Below, piece after piece: positions 57,308 through 64,000 of a stretch of DNA of 64,000 nt. Location: NCBI RefSeq assembly GCF_017894365.1, contig NZ_CP059467.1, positions 124,001 through 188,000 on the forward strand. The letters run 5' to 3'. A program made the translations under genes and the position numbers. The notes beneath the pieces were generated by a model. It saw only the letters and a program-made list of their open reading frames with translations, ran no database searches and had not been told where the DNA came from. Numbering within the stretch: the stretch's first letter is position 1; the number at the start of each line of letters is the position of its first letter. Origin of the DNA: Aromatoleum bremense (GTDB lineage Bacteria > Pseudomonadota > Gammaproteobacteria > Burkholderiales > Rhodocyclaceae).

Positions 57308-58510
57308 TCAGCAGCGGGCGTGAATCAGCGGCACCCACATTTCCTGCGGCGACAGTCCGCCATGCACGCCGATCATCCGGTGCGCGTGTTCGCCGGGCAC
57401 GCGGTCCGTGATCGTCCAGCCGGGTTCCATCAGCAGCGCATGGCTGCCGATGCGTTCGCGCAACTGCCGGTGTCGCGGCCCCGGGCCGAAAAACCCGCTG
57501 CGCAGCAGCTCCGGCGAACGGACCAGCACCGCCTTGCCCGCCAGCTCCGCCTCGACGAACGAACGGAAATCATCCTCCGCCCCCCGGCGAAGCTCACATA
57601 GCGCAGCCCGACGTTCGCCGAACAACGGTCCGGCGAGCATTGCCGCGGCCTCCGGAAACCGTTCGAAGCGGATCACGCGCTCCGCAGGCGAATCGATGAA
57701 GCCGTGATCTGCGCTCGCAACGACGTCGACGCCGGTTCCGGCCAGTTCATCGAGCAAGGCGGCGAACGCGGCGTCGATGTGGCGAAACTGCGCGACGGCC
57801 TCGTCGGACTCGCAGCCGTGCGCATGACTGAGCGCATCGAACACAGGATAGTAGGCGTGGATATAGCCGCCCGCTGCACTCTTCAGCGCCCTTGCTGCAG
57901 TCGCTATCGCATCGACCATCCCCTGGATGCCGCGATACGCGACCCTGTCGGCGCCACGGCCATGCCTCACAGAATATGGCGAATACGCGAGGCTGCGCGG
58001 ATTGACGTAAATCGACTTGCGCCTGCGGTTCTGGAACAGGCTCGGGTACGGGAAGAGCCGCTCTCGCGCCATCGGGCCACGAATGAGTCCGCCCGAACGC
58101 TTCCTCATCGGCAATGGCGCGACCACGCCGCCGAAGCGCCGGTCATGGATGAACCAGCCGGTCAATCCATGCCGGGCCGGCGCGAGACCGGTGAGCGTGG
58201 TCGTTACCGCGCTCGCCGTCGTGCTCGGGAAAACCGAAGTCATCCGCCGCCGCCGGTGCGCGAGCAGCGCGCTTCCCGCGCCGAAACGCTGCAGAAACGC
58301 GTCGCCGAGGCCGTCGATGAGCAGGAACACCAGCACCGGCACGGGTTCATCCTGCGTGCGAGCGGGGCGTTCTTCGCCGGGCACCGCCCAGCGCTGGCCA
58401 TCGAGATAGTTACGGATCGCGCCGACGAGGCCATAGAGGCCGTTCGCCCCGTAATCGGGTACGACGGCAGCACGCGGCAACGAAAATGGAATGTTTCGGC
58501 AGGCGGACAT
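57308..58510 (-). CDS. Alkaline phosphatase/nucleotide pyrophosphatase superfamily protein
   Basis: A 400-residue type I phosphodiesterase-like enzyme. The first metal Asp is in VFLLIDGLGDAFLQRF, the likely Thr nucleophile in SVFPSTTASAVTTTLTG, and later metal ligands in YYPVFDALSHAHG, SADHGFID and IGVHGGLSPQEMWVP. No signal peptide is visible, so it seems cytosolic. The substrate (nucleotide, phosphodiester or phosphonate) cannot be told. It converges with the DUF1178 gene. Confidence 0.82.
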   Translation of the reverse strand: MSACRNIPFSLPRAAVVPDYGANGLYGLVGAIRNYLDGQRWAVPGEERPARTQDEPVPVLVFLLIDGLGDAFLQRFGAGSALLAHRRRRMTSVFPSTTASAVTTTLTGLAPARHGLTGWFIHDRRFGGVVAPLPMRKRSGGLIRGPMARERLFPYPSLFQNRRRKSIYVNPRSLAYSPYSVRHGRGADRVAYRGIQGMVDAIATAARALKSAAGGYIHAYYPVFDALSHAHGCESDEAVAQFRHIDAAFAALLDELAGTGVDVVASADHGFIDSPAERVIRFERFPEAAAMLAGPLFGERRAALCELRRGAEDDFRSFVEAELAGKAVLVRSPELLRSGFFGPGPRHRQLRERIGSHALLMEPGWTITDRVPGEHAHRMIGVHGGLSPQEMWVPLIHARC

Positions 58511-58530
58511 GGCCAGAGCCGGTAAACGAC

Positions 58531-58560
58531 AAAAGGAAGGTGCGCTTGCACCTTCCTTTT
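58531..58560 (-). terminator. Terminator of the tRNA-Gly transcript
   Basis: AAAAGGAAGGTGC and its complement GCACCTTCCTTTT form an uninterrupted stem with a short loop and a T-run on the minus strand, 9 bp beyond the tRNA-Gly 3' end. Confidence 0.88.
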
Positions 58561-58569
58561 GTCAATTTC

Positions 58570-58645
58570 TGGAGCGGGAAACGAGTCTCGAACTCGCGAC
58601 CTCAACCTTGGCAAGGTTGCGCTCTACCAACTGAGCTATTCCCGC
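58570..58645 (-). tRNA. tRNA-Gly (GCC)
   Basis: Minus-strand cloverleaf with acceptor GCGGGAA/TTCCCGC, T73 and encoded CCA. The anticodon stem CAACC/GGTTG encloses TTGCCAA, giving GCC. It is read with the upstream Cys-type sequence toward a strong terminator. Confidence 0.95.
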
Positions 58646-58654
58646 ATGTACTTC

Positions 58655-58758
58655 TGGAGGCGCGAACCGGAATCGAACCGATGTACACGGCTTTGCAGGC
58701 CGTACAACCTTCAGTATTGGCGCGGGTTTGCGGGCCGCTGCCACTCGATTCTGCCACC
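58655..58758 (-). pseudogene. tRNA-Cys (GCA)-like gene with abnormal 5' half
   Basis: The 3' half is a normal tRNA-Cys: anticodon arm ACGGC-CTGCAAA-GCCGT (58687-58703), T-arm ATCGG-TTCGATT-CCGGT, acceptor TCGCGCC, T73 and CCA (58655-58665). The expected 5' acceptor GGCGCGA and D-arm are missing directly upstream. About 20 bases further is a second, degenerate Cys-like stretch (GGTGGCAG, then GCGGC-CCGCAAA-CCCGC at 58722-58738, again with GCA in the loop). It looks like a rearranged or partly duplicated gene. Whether it is functional, a relic, or a sequence error cannot be decided here. Confidence 0.55.
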
Positions 58759-59050
58759 CTTCGACAACCGCCTGCGTTGTCGAGGCGCGCATAATGCCGC
58801 ATGTCTGCGCTTTGTGCAAGTGTAGCGTGTGGAGATTGCTGCCAACCGCGGAGCAAATGAGCTGTCCTGCCTTGTAACAAGGGGGCTATCCCCGGTTTCA
58901 TTCGAGCACTTGCTGCGCCCTTCCCCCGCCGGGTCGAATCGCACCTGATGGACATGGCGGCAGCCAGCGCCGGCCGCGGCCTCGAAGGCGACCGCAGCGA
59001 ATCCTGCGCCCATGCGTCGAGCGCCTGATCCGGCACGCATATCGGACTAC
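58759..59050. other. Gap upstream of the tRNA-Cys-like sequence
   Basis: It holds a perfect hairpin (CGACAAC/GTTGTCG, 58762-58782) near the tRNA-Cys-like region and otherwise no supported gene. A promoter for the leftward tRNA pair should lie here but I cannot place it. Confidence 0.4.
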
Positions 59051-59230
59051 TCAGACCATACTGGGATCGATACGGGCCGCCAGCTTCAGCAGCCTGTCAT
59101 CGGCGGAAAGGAGGCGCGCCCCGAAGCGCATCGCAAGCACGACATACAGCAAGTCATAAACAGGGTGGTCGTGCAGGATGGCCTGCGACAGCGCTTCGGT
59201 AGCCAGTTGGTCGCCAAACTCAAAGGGCGG
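59051..59230 (-). pseudogene. VapC-type PIN-domain toxin remnant (C-terminal fragment)
   Basis: Directly after the acyl-CoA dehydrogenase stop, and in the same frame, the minus strand encodes about 58 residues ending at a TGA. They read FEFGDQLATEALSQAIL, then HPVYDLLYVVLAMRFGARL and LLSADDRLLKLA. HPVYDxLYxxLA and the later S/TADxRLL are the conserved C-terminal signature of VapC PIN ribonucleases, including acidic metal ligands. There is no start codon before residue about 31, no N-terminal half and no vapB antitoxin. It is a toxin-antitoxin relic. Confidence 0.75.
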
Positions 59231-61078
59231 CTACGCGCAGAGCGCCGCGGCATTGTGCCCCAGCCCCTCGGTCACCGTCGCCGCGAACCCCGCCGCCTCG
59301 GTCGCGACGTGGGTCATGTAGAACTGCGCGAGCGCGATCTGCTCGCGGTTGAACTCCGGATCGCCTTCGCCGCGGTCGAGCAGCCCTTTCGCCGCGAGCG
59401 CCGCCTTGCCCCACATCCACGCGCCGCACGCCGTGCCCATCAGCATCAGGAACGGCACCGCGACCCACAGCGCCTTGCCCACATCACGCTCGCCCGCATC
59501 ACGCTCGCCCACATCACGCTCGCCCACATCACGCTCGCCCGCGTCGCGCTTGCCGGCTTCGAGCAGGTGCCACGCGGCCGCCTCGAACTGCTCGATGCAC
59601 GTCTCGAGGCGCGGTACGAACGCAGCGATCGTCTCGTCATCGACGGTCTTCAGGCTCGCGACCACCGCGCGCATCTGCCCACCGAGCAGCGTCAGCCCCT
59701 CGCTGCCGCCGCGCAGCAGCTTGCGCATCACCAAGTCGTTCGCCTGGATGCCGGTCGTGCCCTCGTAGATCGTCAGGATGCGTGCATCGCGCATGTGCTG
59801 CGCGGCGCCGGTCTCCTCGATAAAGCCCATGCCGCCGTGCACCTGCACGCCGAGGTAGGCCGAGTCGTTGCCGATCTCGGTGCTCCAGCCCTTCACGATC
59901 GGGATCAGGAAATCGACCATCAGCCGCGCGGTCTCGCACACCGGCGCGTCGGGGTGCGCGTGCGCGAGGTCGAACTGGCCTGCGACCCAGTAGGCGAGCA
60001 TCCGCGCGGCCTGTGTGCGCGACTTCATCCGCAGCAGCATGCGCCGCACGTCGGGGTGCGCGACGATCGCGACGTTGTGGACCCCGGTGATCGCGTCGCG
60101 CCCCTGCACGCGCTCGTTCGCGTACGCAAGCGCCTGCTGGTACGCGCGTTCGGCGATCGCCACGCCCTGCAGGCCGACGCCGAAGCGCGCCTCGTTCATC
60201 ATGATGAACATGTACTCGAGGCCGCGGTTCGGCTCGCCGACGAGGTAGCCCGTCGCACCGCCCGCGTCGCCGAACGCCATCACGCAAGTCGGGCTGCCGT
60301 GGATGCCGAGCTTGTGCTCGAGCGACACGCAGCGCACGTCGTTGCGCGCGCCGAGCGAGCCGTCGTCCTCGACGAGGACCTTCGGCACGACGAAGAGCGA
60401 GATCCCCTTCACGCCCGGGGGCGCGTCGGGCAGCCGCGCGAGGACGAGGTGGATGATGTTCTCGGTGAGCTCGTGCTCCCCGTAGGTGATGAAGATCTTC
60501 TGGCCGACGATGCGGTAGCTGCCGTCGGCGACGGGCTCGGCGCGCGTGCGGATCGCGGCGAGGTCGGAGCCGGCCTGCGGTTCGGTGAGGTTCATCGTGC
60601 CGCCCCACTCGCCCGCGACCATCTTCGGCAGGTACTTCTGCTTGATCGCGTGGGAGCCGGCCGTGAGCAGCGCGGCTGCCGCGCCGTCGGTGAGCATCGG
60701 CATCAGCGAGAAGCCGAGGTTTGCCGACTGCAGCATCTCGGTCACCGCGGTCGCGACGAGCTTCGGCATGTTCTGCCCGCCGAACGAGGACGGGGCGCCG
60801 ATCGTGCTCCAGCCGCCGTCGCGGTACGCGTCGTAGGCCTCGCGCCAGCCGTCCGGCGTCGTCACGACGCCGTCTTCGACGCGGCAGCCCTGCAGGTCGC
60901 CGACGCGGTTGAGCGGCGCGAGCACCTCGCCGGTGAACTTGCCCGCCTCGTCGAGGATCGCGGCGGCGATGTCGGGCGTCGCGTCCTCGAAGCCGGGCAG
61001 CGTGGCGATCTCGTCGAGGCCGACGAGGTTTTCGATGATGAACCGCATCGCCTGGATCGGCGCGTCGTACTGGCTCAT
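59231..61078 (-). CDS. Acyl-CoA dehydrogenase (FadE/DmdC-like)
   Basis: A 615-residue FAD enzyme, start MSQYDAPIQAMRFIIENLVG with AGGAG upstream. Signatures are LTEPQAGSDLAAIRTRA (FAD/substrate), KIFITYGEHE, QVHGGMGFIEETGAAQ and EGTTGIQANDLV with the likely catalytic Glu region. An N-terminal extension and a C-terminal helical domain mark the longer type related to 3-methylmercaptopropionyl-CoA dehydrogenases. A GERDV/GERDA repeat at about residues 510-534 is encoded by 15-bp tandem repeats. It is third in a leftward beta-oxidation operon. The chain-length preference is unknown. Confidence 0.9.
   Translation of the reverse strand: MSQYDAPIQAMRFIIENLVGLDEIATLPGFEDATPDIAAAILDEAGKFTGEVLAPLNRVGDLQGCRVEDGVVTTPDGWREAYDAYRDGGWSTIGAPSSFGGQNMPKLVATAVTEMLQSANLGFSLMPMLTDGAAAALLTAGSHAIKQKYLPKMVAGEWGGTMNLTEPQAGSDLAAIRTRAEPVADGSYRIVGQKIFITYGEHELTENIIHLVLARLPDAPPGVKGISLFVVPKVLVEDDGSLGARNDVRCVSLEHKLGIHGSPTCVMAFGDAGGATGYLVGEPNRGLEYMFIMMNEARFGVGLQGVAIAERAYQQALAYANERVQGRDAITGVHNVAIVAHPDVRRMLLRMKSRTQAARMLAYWVAGQFDLAHAHPDAPVCETARLMVDFLIPIVKGWSTEIGNDSAYLGVQVHGGMGFIEETGAAQHMRDARILTIYEGTTGIQANDLVMRKLLRGGSEGLTLLGGQMRAVVASLKTVDDETIAAFVPRLETCIEQFEAAAWHLLEAGKRDAGERDVGERDVGERDAGERDVGKALWVAVPFLMLMGTACGAWMWGKAALAAKGLLDRGEGDPEFNREQIALAQFYMTHVATEAAGFAATVTEGLGHNAAALCA
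59477..59551 (-). repeat. In-frame 15-bp tandem repeat in acyl-CoA dehydrogenase gene
   Basis: Five 15-bp units (59477-59491, 59492-59506, 59507-59521, 59522-59536, 59537-59551) read GAGCGTGATGTGGGC on the minus strand, with small changes. Each encodes five residues, so copy number can change without a frameshift. Three units contain GATGTGGGC, the same 9-mer repeated in hutG. Confidence 0.92.
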
Positions 61079-61156
61079 TAGGAGTCTCCTTGGGGGTCTT
61101 TTCGGGGTTGTCTTATCGGGGATCGGGCGGTCGCGCCGCCGGATCGTCATTCGGTT

Positions 61157-62350
61157 TCAGAGCGCTTCGAAGATGCCGGCGGCACCCATGCCGGTGCCGA
61201 TGCACATCGTCACCATGCCGTAGCGCTGGCCGGTGCGGCGCAGGCCGTGCATGAGCGTCGCGGTGCGGATCGCGCCGGTCGCGCCGAGCGGGTGGCCCAG
61301 CGCGATCGCGCCGCCTTGGCGGTTGATCTTCGCCGGATCGATATCGAGCGTGCGCATCACCGCGAGCGCCTGAGCCGCGAACGCCTCGTTGAGCTCGAAC
61401 CAGTCGATGTCGGCAAGGCGCAGCCCGGCCGCCTTCAGCGCGCGCGGGATCGCCTCGACCGGGCCGATGCCCATGATCTCGGGCGGCACGCCGGCGACCG
61501 CGAAGCTCACGAAGCGCGCGATCGGCTCGACGTCGTAGCGCCTGAGGGCCGCCTCGCTCATCAGCACCACGGAGCCCGCGCCGTCCGACATCTGCGACGC
61601 GTTGCCCGCGGTCACCGAGCCACCGCGCGCGAACACGGGCTTGAGCTTGCCGAGGCTCTCGGCGGTCGTGCCCGCGCGCGGGCCCTCGTCGCTGCGGACG
61701 AGCCGCTCGACCCGCCGCACCGCGCCGTCGGCACCCGGGAATTGCTCGGTGACCGCGTAGGGCGTGATCTCGGCGTCGAAGTGGCCGGCGGCGATCGCCG
61801 CGAGCGCCTTCTCGTGGCTCACGGCGGCGAACGCGTCCTGGTCGTCGCGCGACACCTGCCAGCGCTCGGCGACCCGCTCGGCGGTGAGGCCCATGCCGTA
61901 CGCGAGCGCGACGTGGTCGTCGTTCATCCATTTCGGGTTGGCGTGGATGCCCTTGCCGAAGATGTTCGGCATCGCGCTCATCGATTCGGTGCCGGCGCCG
62001 ATCGCGACGTCGGCTTCGCCGAGGCGGATGCGGTCGGCGGCCATCGCCACCGCGTTGAGGCCCGACGAGCAGAAACGGTTGATCGTGATCGCGGGCACGC
62101 TGTCGGGCAGCCCCGCCATCAGCACGCCGAGGCGCGCGACGTTCATGCCCTGCTCGCCTTCGGGGATCGCGCAGCCGACATAGACGTCGCCGATGTCGCG
62201 CGGGTCGAGCCGCGGCACCGCGGCGACGCTCGCCTGCAGCACGTGGGCGAGCATGTCGTCCGGGCGCACGTGGCGGAACATGCCGTTGCGACGCGCTACC
62301 GGCGTGCGCGTCGCGGCGACGAGGTAGGCGTCCTGGAATTGCTTGGTCAT
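61157..62350 (-). CDS. fadA: Acetyl-CoA acyltransferase (thiolase)
   Basis: A 397-residue thiolase catalysing the last step of beta-oxidation. It starts MTKQFQDAYLVAATRTPV. The acyl-accepting Cys is in TINRFCSSGLNAVAMAADR, the catalytic His in GGAIALGHPLGATGA, and the second Cys in MVTMCIGTGMGAAG. WFELNEAFAAQALAV is the usual NEAF motif. It follows the fadN-like gene by 16 bp and precedes the acyl-CoA dehydrogenase by 78 bp. Confidence 0.93.
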   Translation of the reverse strand: MTKQFQDAYLVAATRTPVARRNGMFRHVRPDDMLAHVLQASVAAVPRLDPRDIGDVYVGCAIPEGEQGMNVARLGVLMAGLPDSVPAITINRFCSSGLNAVAMAADRIRLGEADVAIGAGTESMSAMPNIFGKGIHANPKWMNDDHVALAYGMGLTAERVAERWQVSRDDQDAFAAVSHEKALAAIAAGHFDAEITPYAVTEQFPGADGAVRRVERLVRSDEGPRAGTTAESLGKLKPVFARGGSVTAGNASQMSDGAGSVVLMSEAALRRYDVEPIARFVSFAVAGVPPEIMGIGPVEAIPRALKAAGLRLADIDWFELNEAFAAQALAVMRTLDIDPAKINRQGGAIALGHPLGATGAIRTATLMHGLRRTGQRYGMVTMCIGTGMGAAGIFEAL

Positions 62351-62366
62351 TGGGGTCGGTCTCCGG

Positions 62367-64000
62367 TCAGTTGCGCAGGGGCTTGCCGGTGTCCAGCAGG
62401 TGCCGGATGCGGGCCCGGGTTTCGGGGGTGCGAGCGAGCGCGACGAACTCGCGGCGCTCGACATCGAGGAGCCACTGCTCGTCGACGAGCGAGCCGCCTT
62501 CGACTTCGCCGCCGCGCGCGCGACGCGATAGTCGTGCGCCGAGATGAAGCCGCCGTCGCGCAGGTTCACGAGCTGGTGCTCGAGCGTCGCGATGCCGCCA
62601 CGTCCCGCGACCTTCACCGCGCGCGGCGCGAGCGGCGGGTAGTGGCCTGTTTCGGCGCGCGCACGCGCCTGGCGGATCGCGACATACAGCAGCTCGTGCG
62701 GATTGAAGAGGATCGTGTCGGACGGCTGCAGCAGCCCCATCTCGCGCGCCTCGAACGCGCTCTTCGAGACCTTCGCCGACGACACATGCTGGAACGCCGC
62801 ATAGATCGCCGCGTTCGGCTCGCCGTACTGCTGCTGCGCGGCGATGCGCGCGGCGCGCAGCGCGAACTCCTTGCAGCCGCCGCCGGCCGGGATCAGCCCG
62901 ACGCCGGCTTCGACGAGGCCGAGCTGGGATTCGGCCGCGACGACGCGGTGCGTGCAGTGCATCGCGAGCTCGCAGCCGCCGCCGAGCGCCATCCCCTGCA
63001 CCGCCGCGACCGTCGGCACCGCGCTGTCGCGCAGCGACCGCATCGCCGCCTGGAACGCGCGCACGTGCCGGTCGAGCGCGTCAGCATCGTCCGACTCGAC
63101 GAGCGCGAGCACTTCGTCGAGGTTCGCGCCGGCGGCGAACGGCGCCTCGTTCCAGACGACGAGGCCGGCGTAGTCGCGCGCGGCGCAGGCGAGCGCTTCG
63201 GCGATGCCGTCGAGCACCGGTTTCGCGAGCACGTTGAGCTTCGTCTTGAAGCTCGCGACGAGGATCCCGGCATCGACCGCCGGCAGCGTGAAGAGCCGCA
63301 CGCCGTCGTTCTCCCAGACGGTTTCGCCGCGGTCCTGCGCCTCGCCGAGCACGCGCTCGGGGAAGAGCTGGCGGCGATAGACCGGCAGCGCCGCGCGCGG
63401 CTTCAGCCGCGACTCGGCCGCCGACCACGAACCCTCGGCGCCATGCACGCCGTCGCGCGCGACGACCCATGCGGGCAGCGGCACGCCGGCCATCGCCTCG
63501 CCGGCCGCGACGTCGTCGCGGATCATCGCCGCGACCTCACGCCAGCCCGCTTCCTGCCACAGCTCGAACGGCCCGCGCCGCCAGCCGTAGCCCCAGCGCA
63601 TCGCCAGATCGACGTCGCGCGCGTTGTCGGCGATCGCGTCGAGCGTCACCGCGCAGTAATGGAAGAGGTCGCGCAGGCACGACCAGACGAGGCGCGCCTG
63701 CGGATGCGGGCAATCGCACAGCATGCGCAGCCGGCGGCCGGCGTCGCGCACTTTGAGGATCTCGCCGACCTCGGGCGCGACGGCGCCGGCGGCGGCGCGG
63801 TACTCGCCCGACGCCGGATCGAGCACGGTGAGGTCGCGGCCCTGCCGGCGATAGACGCCGCCGCCCGTCTTCTGACCGAGCGCGCCGCGGTCGATCAGCG
63901 CCGCGATCCAGCCCGGCACCACGTAGTGGCGCGCCCACGGGTCGTCCGGCAGCTCGACGCGCATCCCGTCGATGACGTGCGCGAGCGTGTCGAGGCCGAC
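62367..64000 (-). CDS. 3-hydroxyacyl-CoA dehydrogenase/enoyl-CoA hydratase (FadN-type), partial, apparent frameshift
   Basis: The 5' end, with the NAD-binding domain, is beyond the right edge. The visible part starts in the C-terminal 3HCDH domain (IDRGALGQKTGGGVYR, WGYGWRRGPFELWQEAGW). It continues into a crotonase domain (NEAPFAAGANLDEVLALV, QGMALGGGCELAMH, LVEAGVGLIPAGGGCKEF). This 3HCDH-then-hydratase order is that of FadN. Near 62509-62523 a one-base loss in a GCGC-rich run shifts the frame and would fuse it to the thiolase. The correct tail, VDEQWLLDVERREFVALA to TGKPLRN, lies in another frame and stops at 62367. Confidence 0.85.

Noticed and set aside
62370..63964. A genuine 935-residue fused hydratase-thiolase enzyme
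   Set aside because: The linker between the domains is low-complexity Ser/Ala/Arg/Pro sequence. The conserved FadN tail is present one frame away, so a frameshift explains the read-through better than a natural fusion.

Overview
The window looks like chromosome of a GC-rich betaproteobacterium of the Azoarcus/Aromatoleum/Thauera group (Rhodocyclales). The assignment is inferred from gene content and order (rimP-nusA-infB-rbfA-truB-rpsO-pnp, rpfE-recJ near prfB, DUF2863, DUF2062, PpsA/PpsR, a fadN-fadA-fadE set), not from a database search.

Positions 1 to about 8,800 are the right end of an integrating conjugative element (ICE). It holds exported conjugation-module proteins (DsbC tail, PFL_4709-, PFL_4710- and PFL_4695-type proteins, a lysozyme-like/DUF3262 fusion), then small cargo genes (a CxxCxGxG zinc protein, a RadC-like JAMM protein with a structured leader, a degenerate HD protein), then a DUF4224 protein and a tyrosine integrase. 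The integrase ends at a terminator facing the 3' end of tRNA-His, the likely attachment site. tRNA-His, tRNA-Arg and tRNA-Pro follow as a leftward cluster.

Positions 9,274-26,921 are core genome: dksA; the leftward rimP-nusA-infB-rbfA-truB-rpsO-pnp cluster; fadH; a 3-hydroxybutyrate dehydrogenase-like SDR; an FMN-binding protein; ppsA and its divergent regulator ppsR; and a DUF2863 gene. Between convergent msrB and a DUF599 gene (27,399-31,776) lies a stack of three insertion sequences. An IS1182-family and an IS701-family element abut at copies of the same CTAG tetranucleotide, and an ISAs1-family element sits inside the IS701 transposase gene with a clear 9-bp target duplication.

Positions 31,798-48,819 hold envelope, uptake and housekeeping genes: an alpha/beta hydrolase, comEC, DUF2062, lolD-lolC, rpfE-recJ, ompW, prfB with its programmed frameshift, lemA with two TPM-domain genes, a LOG-family gene and a membrane diguanylate cyclase. 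A complete histidine-degradation operon hutHUIG follows (49,103-54,662), then a DEAD-box RNA helicase, tRNA-Leu, DUF1178 and a phosphodiesterase-like gene.

The right end carries a leftward tRNA pair: an intact tRNA-Gly and a tRNA-Cys-like gene with an abnormal 5' half. Beyond it are a VapC-toxin remnant and a fatty-acid beta-oxidation operon read leftward (fadN-like, thiolase, acyl-CoA dehydrogenase). The fadN-like gene runs off the window and appears frameshifted near its 3' end. Short in-frame tandem repeats built on the same 9-mer, GATGTGGGC, occur in both hutG and the acyl-CoA dehydrogenase gene.
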